Numbered from the stretch's first letter, positions 15,101-27,100 are shown. The stretch: DNA of 64,000 nucleotides from Acanthopleura granulata (GCA_016165875.1 JABBOT010000022.1:3251333-3315332), one strand, 5' to 3'. The notes: generated by a model from the letters alone, not told the origin. Program-made: numbers and translations.

Positions 15101-18100
15101 GAGCATAATTTGAAGACTTGAACGCTTTTAATTAACACTTAAGATAACAATTTATATCTTATATCATTTGTCATTCCTTCAGAGGGATGTTTATTTGCAC
15201 AGGACAGGAGGCAATGGGAGCCTGACACACTGGGGCCACTCGCCCACTTAACATTAGGAGCACGTAACTGCCATGTGTTGATTGCCATGGTCATGATGGC
15301 AGCTGCCTGCACATAATGTGAAGAAAGCTTTGTGCTAGCCAGTCATATTCTATTCGGTCAATATCAAACTGTCAAAAATCCTTACATGTAATGAGCTTTC
15401 CATCCAGCATCCACACATGCGGTAAACAGTCAATGACATGAATTCGGTCTGAAAAATAAGCAAGTCAATCATTAACAACCATGAATCCCTATAACCACTA
15501 ATCCATTTTCATTTTACAAGGATTACAGGGATACGACATTATGGGGAACGCCTGAACGAATTCACCTACAGGTTTGGCAAAATTGAGTTAAGACGACCTG
15601 TAATCGGTTACCATAAAAACAAAATCATTCGAAATAAATTTTCAACAATGTTGACAAACACCAGGGGGAGAATCGCTGTTGTCAGCGTGGTGGTATTTCT
15701 GTGTTGTTTACTTTATTTGTGCATACGTTGGATGTTGGTCTGTGGCGAGTAAAAACAGGTGAAGGGCTAGTACAAGGCCAGCAAGCATCCCTTGCCCTAC
15801 CGGAGGTCCCTTACTACTCAGGCCTCATACCTTGCCAACATAATTATACATGGACAAGGTACGAGGCTGTCTGGTGAGAGACCTCCGGCTTGATGATGGA
15901 TCCCTTCTGTAACACAGTAGCGATGGGACTACTGTCGCTACGACAATGAAAACAAATGAAGAATCAAGGAAAAGCTTATGTTGTGGACAAAGGTGTCTGA
16001 GAATTAGGCAGAGGACTTTAGGGAAATTCTTCAAATCCTGGAAATTTACCTGTCAATGGCAGTTGCTCAAGACAAGGCAGATAGGGGGTTCAGTTTGACC
16101 AGGAGACTTACGACAGGTTTATCAGAATATCAGGATAACCTGATATAAAATATGTGGAAACCTACTTGACAAAGCACAGATGGAGAGAGGCCCAAGTCTC
16201 TGGCTAAAAAGAAAACCGCCTAACAGCGTTATGAGATTTAAGTTGCGGTACAGAATTTATTGGCTTTCTGTACTGACATACTACTAATGCAGTGCTTTCT
16301 AAGTTAAAAAATATCAACTTAATTCTTTCATTCAGATTTGAGAACATTCAGATTTGAGAACATTTATTCTGTCTGAGACTCTGAAAGTACATTTACACTA
16401 AGGAAAGCTACAGGTTGCCATATGTGTTACCTTAGGTCTCCATAACTGCCATTTGCGAAACCAAAAATAGTCTACCATACCATTTTACCTTGAATCTGCG
16501 AAACTTTTAAAACCTGTAAATGTAATTCCTTAATCTACACATGTATTACTTTGACTGGATTAATCATAATTCCCATGAATATCAATAATTCGCAATGGCA
16601 ACATCAGACAAAGGAGGAAACCTGGCTATGTTTTCATGTAGCACTCATGACATTTCATGCATGTCTCTGGTTAAATGTATTATGTAGTACTTACCATATT
16701 TCAGTCATGTAGTTGATCAAATGTTTCATGTAGCACTGACAGCATTTCAAGCATCTAACTACTGTAATCACCAGTTATGAAGACATGATACTCACCATGG
16801 TAGTTAGATGCCTGGAATGATATGTGTGCTTCATATAACATACCCCCAAAACAGGTTTACGTGATATACACTTACAGAAGGGATCCCTCTCTAACCGGGG
16901 GTTTCCCAGTAATGTGAGCTGCAGGATATGAAGGTGTCTGATCTTTGCAAGCTCTGCCCAGCCCAGGTCATTGTTGGCCAGCACAAGTGAGCCCAAGGCC
17001 ACGAAGCGAGACAGACCAACCAAACAGCGGATCTGTAAAGAGTTAGAGAGACTTACTTAATTCCTGTTGACACCTCACTCAGAAATGATTCACTCACATA
17101 TTGGTGGTCAGTTTTATGGGTGTAGGAATTTGCCCAGTGTAAATCATCAACTTTCAGCTAATTACTGACAATGTTTCTCACATGTAAAGTACAGATTTGT
17201 ATATAATAATAATATCTTTATTTATGGAAGGTAACTCCATTAGTTTACAATGAAAACTGTTCTTCCCCAAGGCCATCACTTCATACACATAAAGATAGCA
17301 TCACATTACACATATAAATATGATGCTCAGTCTGAGGACAAATGAATATGTACATGTAAATTAAGCACATTTACAGTGGTGAACAAATAAAATTATAAAG
17401 TCAGAACATAAAACAAGAGAAAAGAAGTGAACATATTTCAGCCGACCCTGCGACAGTCCCAACTAAAGGGATAGACAACGGTGTGAGAGGACGGCCCATT
17501 AACGACCCCTTCATGCCCCTCCTGGGAGATGGAACATCGGATACACATGCAATATGGTATATTGGTGGAAAACAGGTGGTCTTCAGACAATGCACGGGAG
17601 AAACAAGGTTAACAGCCCAATAAGCGCCGTCAACCATCTTTGTCTCTATGACTCCAAAAGAATGAGAAATTTGCAGTCCAAGCCCAGGTATGAACCAACA
17701 CCTTATGTACTAGGCTTATAATACCAAATATTACCAAATCATTATCCTTTAAATACACCGTGCATTCGAAATATTGAACACAGATACATCAAAGGATCTG
17801 AACAATTAAAATGGCTTCAAACTTCAACCACAAAAGATGGCCATATTCAGAGAGTTGTATGAAGAGAGTAAAACAGGGCTAACTACTTCTAAACACAGAA
17901 TCAGCAAAAACTTACAAAAAGGAAGGATATCTTTAATGAAGTATATATATCAACGTATTAAAAACAAACTCAAGAATGTTTTAGCCATGTTTGTAGTTCA
18001 GGGCATAGTTAAGAGAATTTGAGACGACAAGAGACACTCTCAAAATCTTTGTGCTATATGTGACTTACAGGGAAAGACCACACAAAAATGAAGTTATGGT

Positions 18101-19627
18101 GGATGAAAAACAGCATTAAAAACTGTACCCAAAAATACCTTCACTGAATTTTTTACATTTTTTTGGCACCAATTCAAATGCAGTCATATGTTTTGATTGT
18201 ATGGTAGGTTTTTAATGTGATAATGTGTTTCACCAGTGATGTCACACGGACTTTCCTCTGACCTTAAAGCAGGAATTTAATACCATGTTAGCTTTTTCAT
18301 ACAAAGGCAAACAATACAGGAGCACGCATCACAAGAACTTTATTCAGAGAGAAGCATAAATCTGTATAGAAAGTTTTGAGATGTCACTGGTAAACCACAT
18401 TATCAATGTGGACCATAAAAAACACCACACAATCAAAATATTTGACTACATTTATTTTGGTGAAAAAAAAAATCGAAACAATGTAGTAATGGTATTTCTA
18501 AATACAGCACTTAATGCTCTTTTCATTCACCATAACTTCACTTTTGTGTTTTCTTTCCATTTACAGAGAAATACTACCTTCAACAAACAATCTCTATCCA
18601 ATAAAATTAACTTATGTTTGAATGAAAACTACAGGTATCAAGATATCATGGCAAATCAGGAAATAATCAAAAACTGATTGGCTGGATTTCTAACTAGGAG
18701 AAAAATAAAACATCATCCTACTTCAATACAGTTAAGTCATAGAGAGAAAAGCTTTTTTTTTTACGCTACAAAAATATAACATAGTAAACTTCCGCAGCAG
18801 AAAAGCATACCTTCCAAACGATTAAATACATAAAAAAGAAAAACACCCATGATCTGACTACTGGTTTCCAAGGTTTATATTCTATCAGTATTATAAATGA
18901 TAACGAGAAAATTAACTTCTTACATCATTGTTGCTGACATCAAGGTTCCAAAGTTGATGGCAACAGTCTAGGCTGCTAACAGACTGTAAATTATTGCCAT
19001 GTAAAATCAGATGTTTTACCCTGGGACAAGTTCCAAGACGCTCAATACTTACTGTAAAGAAAGAATCGATAAATCAGGATTTAGTACCATAAAAAAAGTA
19101 TCCTGTAAATATTTTGAAGTAGTTTAACCACAGTTGTCCAATAATCAATTTTTGTTCATGGTATCAAACGGTGTTCGAAAAATACAAGAATATTCTCGTG
19201 AAAACAGTACAAACTGAGCATGGTCACAATCAGTTGCATAGATACACATGCATGGCTGGATAGCAGAAGTTTGTATTTTCCAACATAAGTAATAACGATG
19301 TAAATTTGCAAATGTTTCGACGTGTAGTTCAATCAACAAGAGCAACTTGTCTTTAAGCTAATGTTTGGTTTGTCACATATATTTTACGAGACGGCTGGAA
19401 TGGAGCGTGGGGGAGGGGGGTTGTGTTGTTGTTGTAGTCTTACGGATTTCCAGATTCGACAGGTCCAAAAACTGCACCGAGCTGAGAGGCCCAGACGTCT
19501 TGGACCGCAACAACTGCAAGAAAATATTACGCAGTGTTAGAATTCATTGATACGGCAGTGAAAGCAAGATGTTAAACGAAAAAAGCGTTAAACGTAAACG
19601 ATTTCGAACCTGTTGTGTTACTCTCAT
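1..19627 (-). CDS. Leucine-rich-repeat protein gene, 17 exons seen, 3' end off the left edge
   Basis: Exons in transcript order: 19627-19610, 19513-19444, 19051-18924, 17032-16876, 15448-15386, 14400-14288, 13900-13823, 12656-12608, 9792-9714, 8968-8866, 6087-5989, about 4210-4135, 3524-3436, 3035-2916, 2681-2587, 759-728, 311-245. Each has AG/GT borders and the phases join without a stop; only the start of the 4210 exon is doubtful. Residues 17-120 hold about four LRRs of the LxLxxN type (LILHGN, LDVSN, LVLAN, LTLLGN). An LRR cap follows (about 118-145: YRIHVIDCLP, then MLDGKLIT), as in SDS22/U2A'-like proteins. The rest is predicted mostly helical (NLQQDIF, LLASEVVQLL, VEKVEKQLENIV) and then a basic, proline-rich tail (ALPKKRPNS, GKRPPEKEPPR). 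There is no signal peptide or membrane segment, so a cytoplasmic or nuclear scaffold role is inferred. I do not recognise the orthologue. Confidence 0.85.
960..2590. repeat. 120-bp minisatellite, about 13 copies
   Basis: A 120-bp unit repeats from about 1018 to 2579, with a degenerate partial unit at 960-1017. Two units (near 1735 and 1970) are 121 bp through one extra base. As 120 is a multiple of three, long frames stay open on the plus strand (core VTMDDIKVNFTWKD) and on the minus strand. These frames are broken by TAA in several units, lie in an intron of the LRR gene and have no start or splice context of their own, so I do not call a gene. On the minus strand each unit also carries a pyrimidine-rich tract plus AG and a GTAAC donor-like site. 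Confidence 0.95.
2587..2681 (-). CDS. LRR gene, basic proline-rich exon next to the minisatellite
   Basis: A strong pyrimidine tract (TTTGTCTTGTCAG) precedes the exon. In phase 0 it reads ETRALPKKRPNSVV then GKRPPEKEPPR. The donor is a weak GTTACA, and the 120-bp minisatellite begins right at this donor. Reading it in phase 0 to phase 2 lets the exons at 759-728 and 311-245 continue without a stop (GTSGTTDDSKDCGITSAFL), which supports the choice over the other open frame. Confidence 0.6.
4663..5002. repeat. Tandem repeat of about 96 bp, 3.5 copies
   Basis: Units begin near 4663, 4760, 4856 and 4951, each starting with ACTGTRTGRTCCAGG-like sequence and containing GGCAGTGATACAGGGTACCA. The array lies in the intron between the LRR-gene exons at 5989 and 4210. 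Confidence 0.85.
5003..5988. other. Intron of the LRR gene, no feature recognised
   Basis: AT-rich sequence between the 96-bp array and the exon at 6087-5989. A short exon joining to the doubtful 4210 exon could be hidden here, but I could not identify one. Confidence 0.4.
6125..6510. repeat. Tandem repeat of about 52-60 bp, 7 copies
   Basis: The core GATGTGTAGACAGCARCTGA occurs seven times between about 6155 and 6500, with TAAATACAGCACATAAACA between cores. Unit length varies through small deletions. The array starts just outside the exon at 6087-5989, in an LRR-gene intron. Confidence 0.9.
6511..8865. other. Intron of the LRR gene, no feature recognised
   Basis: AT-rich intron between exons 8968-8866 and 6087-5989. 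I see only short open frames without coding character or splice support. Confidence 0.5.
10108..10350. repeat. 48-bp tandem repeat, 5 copies
   Basis: A 48-bp unit containing GATGTGTACTTTATCTAAAT and GGAATCAACACAACATGGGA repeats five times. As 48 is 16 codons, frames stay open on both strands across the array. It lies in the intron between exons 12656-12608 and 9792-9714 and is not called as coding. Confidence 0.9.
10351..11835. other. Intron of the LRR gene, no feature recognised
   Basis: AT-rich intronic sequence up to the SINE at 11836. No exon-like segment with splice borders and a matching phase was found. Confidence 0.45.
11836..12100 (+). mobile_element. tRNA-derived SINE, family 1, near full length
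   Basis: The head GGCCTCCATGGCTCAGTAGG resembles a tRNA A box, followed by GTGAGTTTAAGTCCAGCTCA (B-box-like). The body has the AGCAACCTGGGATGGT and CTGCCTGGTTTCATCCCACC blocks, and the tail ends ACACCAATCAAATAAATAAA. Similar copies occur at 21993, 32916, 37028 and 49925. It is intronic in the LRR gene on the opposite strand. Confidence 0.9.
12657..13822. other. Intron of the LRR gene, no feature recognised
   Basis: AT-rich intron between exons 13900-13823 and 12656-12608. Nothing identifiable. Confidence 0.45.
14401..15385. other. Intron of the LRR gene, no feature recognised
   Basis: Intron between exons 15448-15386 and 14400-14288; no repeat or exon identified. Confidence 0.45.
15449..16875. 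other. Intron of the LRR gene, no feature recognised
   Basis: Intron separating the last LRR exon from the LRR-cap exon. It splits the cap right after the PF residues; nothing else recognised. Confidence 0.45.
16876..17032 (-). CDS. LRR gene exon carrying two leucine-rich repeats
   Basis: The reading frame gives GLSRFVALGSLVLANNDLGW followed by LHILQLTLLGNPRLERDPF. These are two typical LRR units with the conserved asparagines, and the last one leads into the LRR cap on the next exon (15448-15386). The 52-codon frame is flanked by a CAG acceptor and a GTAAG donor. Confidence 0.9.
17033..18923. other. Intron of the LRR gene, possible retroposon tail near 17200
   Basis: AT-rich intron. At about 17205-17225 the motif AATAATATCTTTATTTATGG looks like the 3' tail of a non-LTR element on the minus strand, but no coding remnant supports it. 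Confidence 0.3.
19610..19627 (-). CDS. LRR gene, first coding exon (start codon)
   Basis: The exon reads ATGAGAGTAACACAACAG (MRVTQQ) and ends at a GT donor. It joins in phase 0 to the exon at 19513-19444, giving an N-terminus that runs directly into the first LRR. It is short and chosen mainly because the phase fits, so an alternative start farther upstream cannot be excluded. Confidence 0.55.
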
Positions 19628-20204
19628 GTCTTCCCCATGTCAAACTACGCGGCACCTCACGTACCCGATGTAAACAACGTAGTACGCGAAGAAAAGTAAA
19701 CCCATATGATAGTTGTCGGTCAAATAATTTGTAGCCAAAGGAAAATAAAGTAAATTTTGAAACCTATATGGATGTCAGATTTGAACCATAAAGTTTCCGT
19801 TTTGACGGCTTATATTGTCACTTTGAGGAAAGCACCTTTCCCGGGCAACCAGCTACGCGTAATTTTACACTTGACCTGTGGACCAAAGGTCGTTACTGTC
19901 ATAGTACTTTTCAAAAGAGCGTCTGCCTTTTGAACGTTAGACTTGAGTTCAATCCTGAGCGCGCTAGTGATTTTTTTTTTCTTGGCAAATAATTTACACA
20001 AATCACGGTTTTATTCGTTGTTGTACCAGAAAACCCACCGAAATATCACAGATTTGAATATTTCTCTTTTTCATTAGAATGCATGCCAAATTAAGATGGA
20101 TGCTTATGGAATATCCGTATAAAAATAAACGGTAAATAGGGTCTACGCAAAACCTGATATCTCGGTTAAATTTGCTATCACAATAATTAAAGTAACAACA
20201 ATAA

Positions 20205-20345
20205 TTAACGAGGGTCTGCAGGCAACCTGCGGATGCTCTCTGGTTTCCCTAAATATCCCAGCTCCATAATGCTGGCCGCCGTATTTAGAAGTGAAATGTT
20301 CGAGTACGACGTTAAACACATTAAAAAATAAATAAATAAATAAAG
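20205..20345 (+). mobile_element. SINE family 1, 3' fragment
   Basis: The 3' half only: GGTCTGCAGGCAACCTGCGG, then CATAATGCTGGCCGCCGT, then a GAGTACGACGTTAAACACAT tail with AAATAAATAAATAAA. The tRNA-like head is missing. Confidence 0.8.
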
Positions 20346-21275
20346 CGAGGTGGACAAAGATTTATGTAATTCGACGCTCTGGCGAACAGGGCACAACGTT
20401 AGGAACTAAGTTTAGCCAGGAACTAGATTGTGTCAGATCTATACAGAGCAAATACATGGTTGTGTACAGCTTCCTTTAGCCGATGCCTGCATGCTACATA
20501 TTGATATTGCATCCGCGCGGCAGCCATTACAGTGCCAGCACTGTGTATCTAAACAACTAAATAAATAGACTATGGGTGCCAAGAAAAGTATCTGATAACA
20601 CATAAGTTGAAATTTCACCTTCTCACTTTACTAATCTGTTTTGCTCACAGGTGAATAATTAATTTAACACATGGTCAGTTTCAGCCAAGTTACACGACGA
20701 GAAAGCCAGAATGTCAGTAATCATGAGGTAAGCAGCGGAGTCTCCACCAGCCACGACACCAGCCCTGATACCAAGTCACAAATAAATGTCCATTGTGGAC
20801 GTTCGTGACATCTGTACAGTCACCAGCATGTTCAGCCTAGTTTGGGTTTCTCTTTAGCAGAGTATATATGTGTTTGTAAGCACGTCGTCTTGAAGTTGGG
20901 ACAAAACTTTGTACGATATTTTATAGAAAGCGATCACAAATCGATGAAACCAAGAATCAATCGATCGGTATGTTAATCAACCAAACAGTCAAATAAAAAT
21001 AATTAAATATTACATATGTAAATGTTAGTATTTCGAGTTCTGAATGTGTGATAATAAATATGTTATTTGAACTGACTGAGAAAGAAATATGAAGCAAATT
21101 TTGTGATCATTCATACACGTTTCGGAGATGAAACTGGTCATTGTTAGGCCTACATCCGTACACGGGCGGTACATGTATGTACGTACAGTCTGCCTTCATA
21201 TACACGTTCAGACAGACCTATTCATGTTCATTTATATACAATCCTGGCACATACAGAGTGCGTAGGATTTCCGCA

Positions 21276-21282
21276 TATTTAA
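21276..21282 (+). promoter_or_regulatory. Possible TATA-like element of annexin 1
   Basis: TATTTAA lies about 200 bases upstream of the proposed start codon at 21474. It is in an AT-rich region, so chance is a real alternative. Confidence 0.2.
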
Positions 21283-21473
21283 GTGTATAAGTCAGCTATA
21301 GAAAACACATCCTGTGATAAAATGTTCGGTGTGTACACACGGTGACTTCATGTGGTTGTGGGCGAACGGCGTCACGTGACAGGCACATTGTACAGCGTCT
21401 ACGGGACAGGCTATCGACACGTCTGTTAACATCCTGTATTTGCTACACAGAGAGCTCGCTTATATCACCAACG

Positions 21474-21488
21474 ATGGGAAACTCTTGG
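21474..21488 (+). CDS. Annexin 1 first coding exon, MGNSW
   Basis: ATGGGAAACTCTTGG is followed by a consensus GTAAGT donor and joins in phase 0 to GGTCATGGAACT at 26800. The start codon has A at -3 and G at +4. An in-frame ATG at 21342 in poorer context would add 44 residues and abolish the N-terminal glycine, so the start choice matters. Confidence 0.6.
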
Positions 21489-24106
21489 GTAAGTTTTTTT
21501 TTGGACAAAGCATGCAACGTATTCAGAGAAAGCTCGGTATTTTTGTTGAACTGAAAGTATAACGGGTTTAAACCGCACATGCACACATTTATTTATGATA
21601 AGTCGACCTGAATAGGTTAAACCTATGTGGTATTTTGGGAGTGTCCTCTCGGTTGTGTTATCCAGGTTATGTGTTAGGTGGTTGATTTTACACGCGAACA
21701 TATATGATTTTATCTATACCTGTAACTTTTTTACTTGTACATACATACGCTTAAGAATAACCACATATATAGCCAGGCACTGAAGATATCCAAACCTTAC
21801 ACTCATATACCGTCACAGTGTATACTCTCGTACTCTGTATAGACTTACGTATAGTCGTACATATCCCCCAGGATATGTGAACTCTACCCCTTTCACCCAA
21901 TTGCCGGTATGCAGTGTGTATATTTGCATGTATAGGACAGAAACTTCATTCAACAAGATTGTTCACTGAAGAGCCCGGGCCATGCAGGCCCTTGGGGACC
22001 TCCGTGGCTCAGTCGGTTAACGCGCTAGCGCAGTGCAATGACCTAGAAGCCTCTCAAGCCCAGCTCATGCTGGCTTCTTCTCCGGCCGTGCGTGGGAATG
22101 TCTGCCAGCAACTTGCGGATGGTCGTGGATTTCCCCCGGGCTCTACCCGGTTTCCTCCCACCATAATGCTGACCGCCGTTGTACAAGTACGGCGTAAAAC
22201 ACTAATCAAATAAAGAAATGTAGGCCCTATATACGCGTATATTAATACACTTTCTCGCGTTCAGAAAGTTGTACTGTGGATAGAACGATTGGCAACTAGA
22301 CTTATTAATTATGACATGGAAGTTAATTACCTACATCAATTATATACATAGAAAAAGTAGGTAGTGAAAAAAACATTCATTATCCTTTATAGAGGTACCG
22401 TAAACCACACCTGCATTGCATATCAGGACAAAATTAATACCGTGCTATGATTATATTGTCACAGATTTGTAGTAGCTTATATATACGTTAACCCAGCATG
22501 GCATAGAGCATGGTGACATAGGCTATTTTATCCCACGTCATAGTCATTGTTATCTATATTAGTGTTGATAGCCTATACACCATCGCTATTCGAACTATGC
22601 CAATACATCCAGCATGGTAGTATTCATGTATAGAGCGTAGGCCTTGGGGGTTGGGTCATATGTGGGCTGGTACATAGTATAGCGTGAAGCTCGAGCTTCC
22701 TATATCCCTGCATATATGTATTGTGATGAATGCAAGTTCAGATCAGAGCCTCGGGGCAAACTTTAATGTAATCCCTACTCTGACTCATACATATACAGAT
22801 CGACTGCTTATCTTAATGTACATGCGACAAAAATAACTGTCTTCAAATGATGACTTGCCGCATGTTTAGGTACATATAGGTACATATATCTAAATGACAT
22901 GCATTCATTAATTGGATGTGCAGAGTCCCCATACATACATTTCTACTTGAGTGCAGTATGAAGTGTCGATTTCATTTTGTTCAACTTCATTTATTTGAGA
23001 AAAAAGGAAAAGGAAAGAAATCACAGACCGCCTGCATGTGCATTCGGAGGCATTTTTCAATGAAAACAAAGTTCCATGTCATCAGATAGAAATTGCCTCG
23101 CTTTTTCCCTACTTTACAGCCTATACATGTATGTACACGAGCATACAGAGAGACTAAGAAAGAAACAATATACATACTCCAGGCGTTTTAACGCCGTATC
23201 AAAACCCATATGTTTACTTCATGTGGTAACTGTACGTTCACTAAAACCCATGATTGACCATACACGATCTGTGCATTTTGTTTCGAGTATTCAATGAAAG
23301 TGTAACACCAGATATTGGCAAAATAAATCACGCAACAATCTTGGTTTCAACTAATTACATTTGAATTACCATTCCAACACACACTTAAAAACAAGGGGGG
23401 GTTGAATTGAGAACATGAGCTATAGAACATACATGCACCCACCGACTGCATACTTAGGATATGCACTGACCTGTTGGTTTACACATACCGTGGAGTCAGA
23501 CACAATGTGAGCCCCGTCTCAGATTAGTTCAGCACACTGGCAGAGATGAATGTGTCCACTGACCATGCGTGGAGATCGACGTTTCGGGTGAGTGAGAGCG
23601 TGACATGTCGCATTGTGCTCAATTCTTCAGGTGTACAACACCCCTTGTGCTTGTACTATAGTAAAGTGCTACTTAAGTCTTTCAGGGTAGCCGTGAAATT
23701 GTGTAACAGAGACATGGAAAAATAGCCTGTGGCCTGTCACCCAAGTTAATGCCAGTGTACATTCTCGTTTATGCTCTCTATATATGTTTTTATATGTATA
23801 GGCCTTGTTGTGTGCCTGTAATTCATATCTTGTTTCAATAAAGAAAAATTTTAATTAATATTATGTAACTGTGCACCTTTGTTTTCAAATAATAAAATAG
23901 GGAGGTAAATATAAATATGTAGATGAATAGACATTATAACGTAGAAAACTCCAGGTGAGGCTGCGAATATAAGGTACAGTGTGTATCCATTGATTAAATA
24001 TAGTTTACTATTGAGCCCTTCCTCCGAACACACTTTTATAATGGAATAGTGCTCAGTAATTGTAGAGCTGTACTGGATTCAAATTCGGGTGGGTCCAAAT
24101 AAATAG

Positions 24107-24158
<52 letters not shown>

Positions 24159-27100
24159 AAACAAACAAGAAACATTATCAGTTGGGCGTATATTCGAATC
24201 CACAAAGCGATCTGACGATCTGTGACAAGTGTAATGCCACCGTCGGCTCCTATACGCAAACATAACTATTGTATACAATGTAGGCCTCGATTTATTCAAA
24301 TCCATATCCTCATACATCTTCAGTTGTGACGTGTTATTTATTATAGCCTGCAGTGTTAAATCCATCAACAGTCGGCTGTTGTCAGCAAACATATCAGCTT
24401 GGTGGAGAAAGCTGTGTGAACCTGCCATGTAAAATGACGCAGATGCCATACGGCACCAATTTTGTAGGACATAATTTCCGGTTCACGATGCGTTCATTAT
24501 TGCTGGTATAGGACAAGGAATTAACACACACACAAACACTTGATGCGGGTCGTGAGCCTGAGGTTAAAGGCCGTTTGTCCACTTTAGCGTTAAGTCGTTG
24601 AGGACCATTTGTCTATTCCAGCAATGTGGTGTGCATATATGTACGTAAGAACAGTTTTGGTGATTTTACCAGGCATTTCGGTTTCCTTCATCCATAATAC
24701 TGACCGCCATCGTTTAAGTGAAATATTCTTGAACATGCATGGCATTCAACTGGGATGAAGGCCTTAATCTTTCCGCCATCTGCAAAAGTCACCCAATCCC
24801 GTTAACTGTTCAGAAGAATATACAACGCGCCAAAGTCCTAGTTCTGTATCTATTCATAATAATACAAAACACACCACACAGCCTTCAAACCATTCAGAAG
24901 AACGTAGAATACATCACATCATTTTATCTACGGTAAACACAAAAGACATCAAAGCCTTTTAACTATTCAGAAGAATGCATAAAAATCACCATGCTCTTTG
25001 ACTATTCAGAAGAATGCAGAAGGTACCCAACTCGCCAATCTATTAATAGGGAAATGCAAAATATATCACAGCCGTTTATATATTCAGAACAAAAGTGTAA
25101 TTCTCTCCAGCTTATATGTAAAGGCCCTGGAAAAAGTCCATTGCATAAATAGACAATGTATTATACACACTTATGCCATTAGATTTCTTTTAATATCAAG
25201 AAATGATGAAGTGTGTCACAAAAGATTTTCTTAAGAAAGCCCCACAGCTTTCTAATTATTTTCACACGAATTTAAAAGACATTAAAGCCTTCGAACTATG
25301 TTCAGAAATATGCAAAACACATTAAGCCTTCCATCTTGCCGGAAGGAATTAATACCTGTGGCAGAACCACTGCAATTGACCGCTTTGTCAGGAATGTATA
25401 ATACACGTCACGAGTCAGTATACATTATAACATGTCATTTATTATTATTTTATTTCACTTGCTATGCAATATATGTATATTAAAGAAGGATTTACACTCC
25501 TTACACACCTATCCATGTACTAAAAATATACACATGTAGTTATTTGAACACGTGCTTACAGCTGTCAGGTCTTGATTATCCTAAACGACATTACTTCGAA
25601 CTAGAAGTGTCGAAACGACAAATTGGCCTATGTGAACAGTATTGTATTTATAGTACTCTTATTAGATTGCACCAGGTTTTGCATAATGAGATATGATTAC
25701 ATTAGCAAAGGCAATGAGGCAACCAAACATATGAAGGGAACATAGGTATGTCTGTATCATGGAGTTGTCACGAGACATTTAATACATAGGTGTGTTAAAA
25801 GAAGACTAGAGGCAGAGCTGTGACACGCATGCAAGGGCTCACATCTAGTGAGACATTGAAACCGAGGAAATGTACAGGAAAAATTACTGGGTTCGTGAAG
25901 AGGACGTGGTAGCGTGTGAAAGTTACCATGTATCAGGGAGGAATTTCATAGGTCCATTTATTATGATCAAAATGTTTACCACCAACGGACAGGCAATAGA
26001 TTCAGTCCTGGATCGAGTCACACCTAAGGCTCCGTGACCATGGCGCCATGTCGCCTGGTGCTCGGCATAAGGAGAGTTGGCATAAGGAGAGTTAGACAAG
26101 TACTTGTCGGCACGGTGTCTGTTTAATATGACTGGTTGGGACGTCCTGCATTTTCTGGTGTCTTCGGCATAGTGTTTCAGTAAGGCAGTACAGGATACAG
26201 ACGTCGATGTTGGGTCAGGCCAGCTATATATAAGAAGACACTGTCTTGACATGAATTAAATGACGTTAAAAGCTACGTTAAACCCCAATGCAAACAAATT
26301 GTGACGGGAAAGTAATGGATGATTTGTTATTGTTTGAATGTTAAACATGTACAATGAAGGAAACGTTATCACCTCTTCCAAGAATTCATCTGTCTGTTTT
26401 GCAGATCCTTTGCGGAAATACTCATGGATGAAATTTTGGACACAGTTTTGTCAACCCATTTGATTTGGTTGGCAACCTGCATCTGTTTTTTTCCACCATG
26501 GGCTAGAGTGACATTTAAAGCATGCATTGAAACCAACCCTGTACACAGTTCCAGTGTAACTGTCATGATTTTAGAGCTTTGCTGCATTGTTCCTTGGAAA
26601 TCGGGGACATAGTGTTTTGGTGTGAAAGAGTAGGGTAGGGGAGTTAGATGTATACTGGGACCGATGCCCTCACAAATGGTCACCCGAGAGGCTGGTGAAT
26701 CGTTCGAAGAATGGTTCGGAGAATGTCTTGGTTAAAAATCTGTTCAGATATCTCTTTTTATGTAGGTTTTTGTTTATCGCTGATGTTGTTGTCTTCCAGG
26801 GTCATGGAACTGTTCGTGATGCCGACGATTTCGATCCAGAACCATCCGCTCAGAAGCTCAAGGACGCCATGACTGGTTTCGGTAAGTCGGAATCTTTACG
26901 CCACAATGGTAGTATTCATGTGATATTATGGAGAGGACATAGTACAGCCAGGATAACAATAAAAACATCAAAACCATGCATAAAAAGGGAAGTTAAAATG
27001 TGAAAAACCATATTAAATATGTTTACAGCAATTAAGTATAAGCAATTGCCATGAATCCTTGTAAATTTTTGTTGTTACTTTCTCTATACGTTGAAACGAG

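Larger units (their letters stand above)
19628..21473. other. Divergent intergenic region between the LRR gene and annexin 1
   Basis: About 1.85 kb between the two start codons should contain both promoters and 5' UTRs. It carries a SINE fragment at 20205-20345. No CpG-rich core or unambiguous promoter element is visible apart from a weak TATA-like site near 21276. Confidence 0.6.

Noticed and set aside
21993..22100. A functional tRNA gene at the SINE head
   Set aside because: The tRNA-like A and B boxes are followed by a SINE body and tail repeated elsewhere; a full cloverleaf with an anticodon stem could not be built.
24036..24449. 137-codon minus-strand frame
   Set aside because: It crosses an (AT)n microsatellite (IYIYIY run) and has no recognisable domain.
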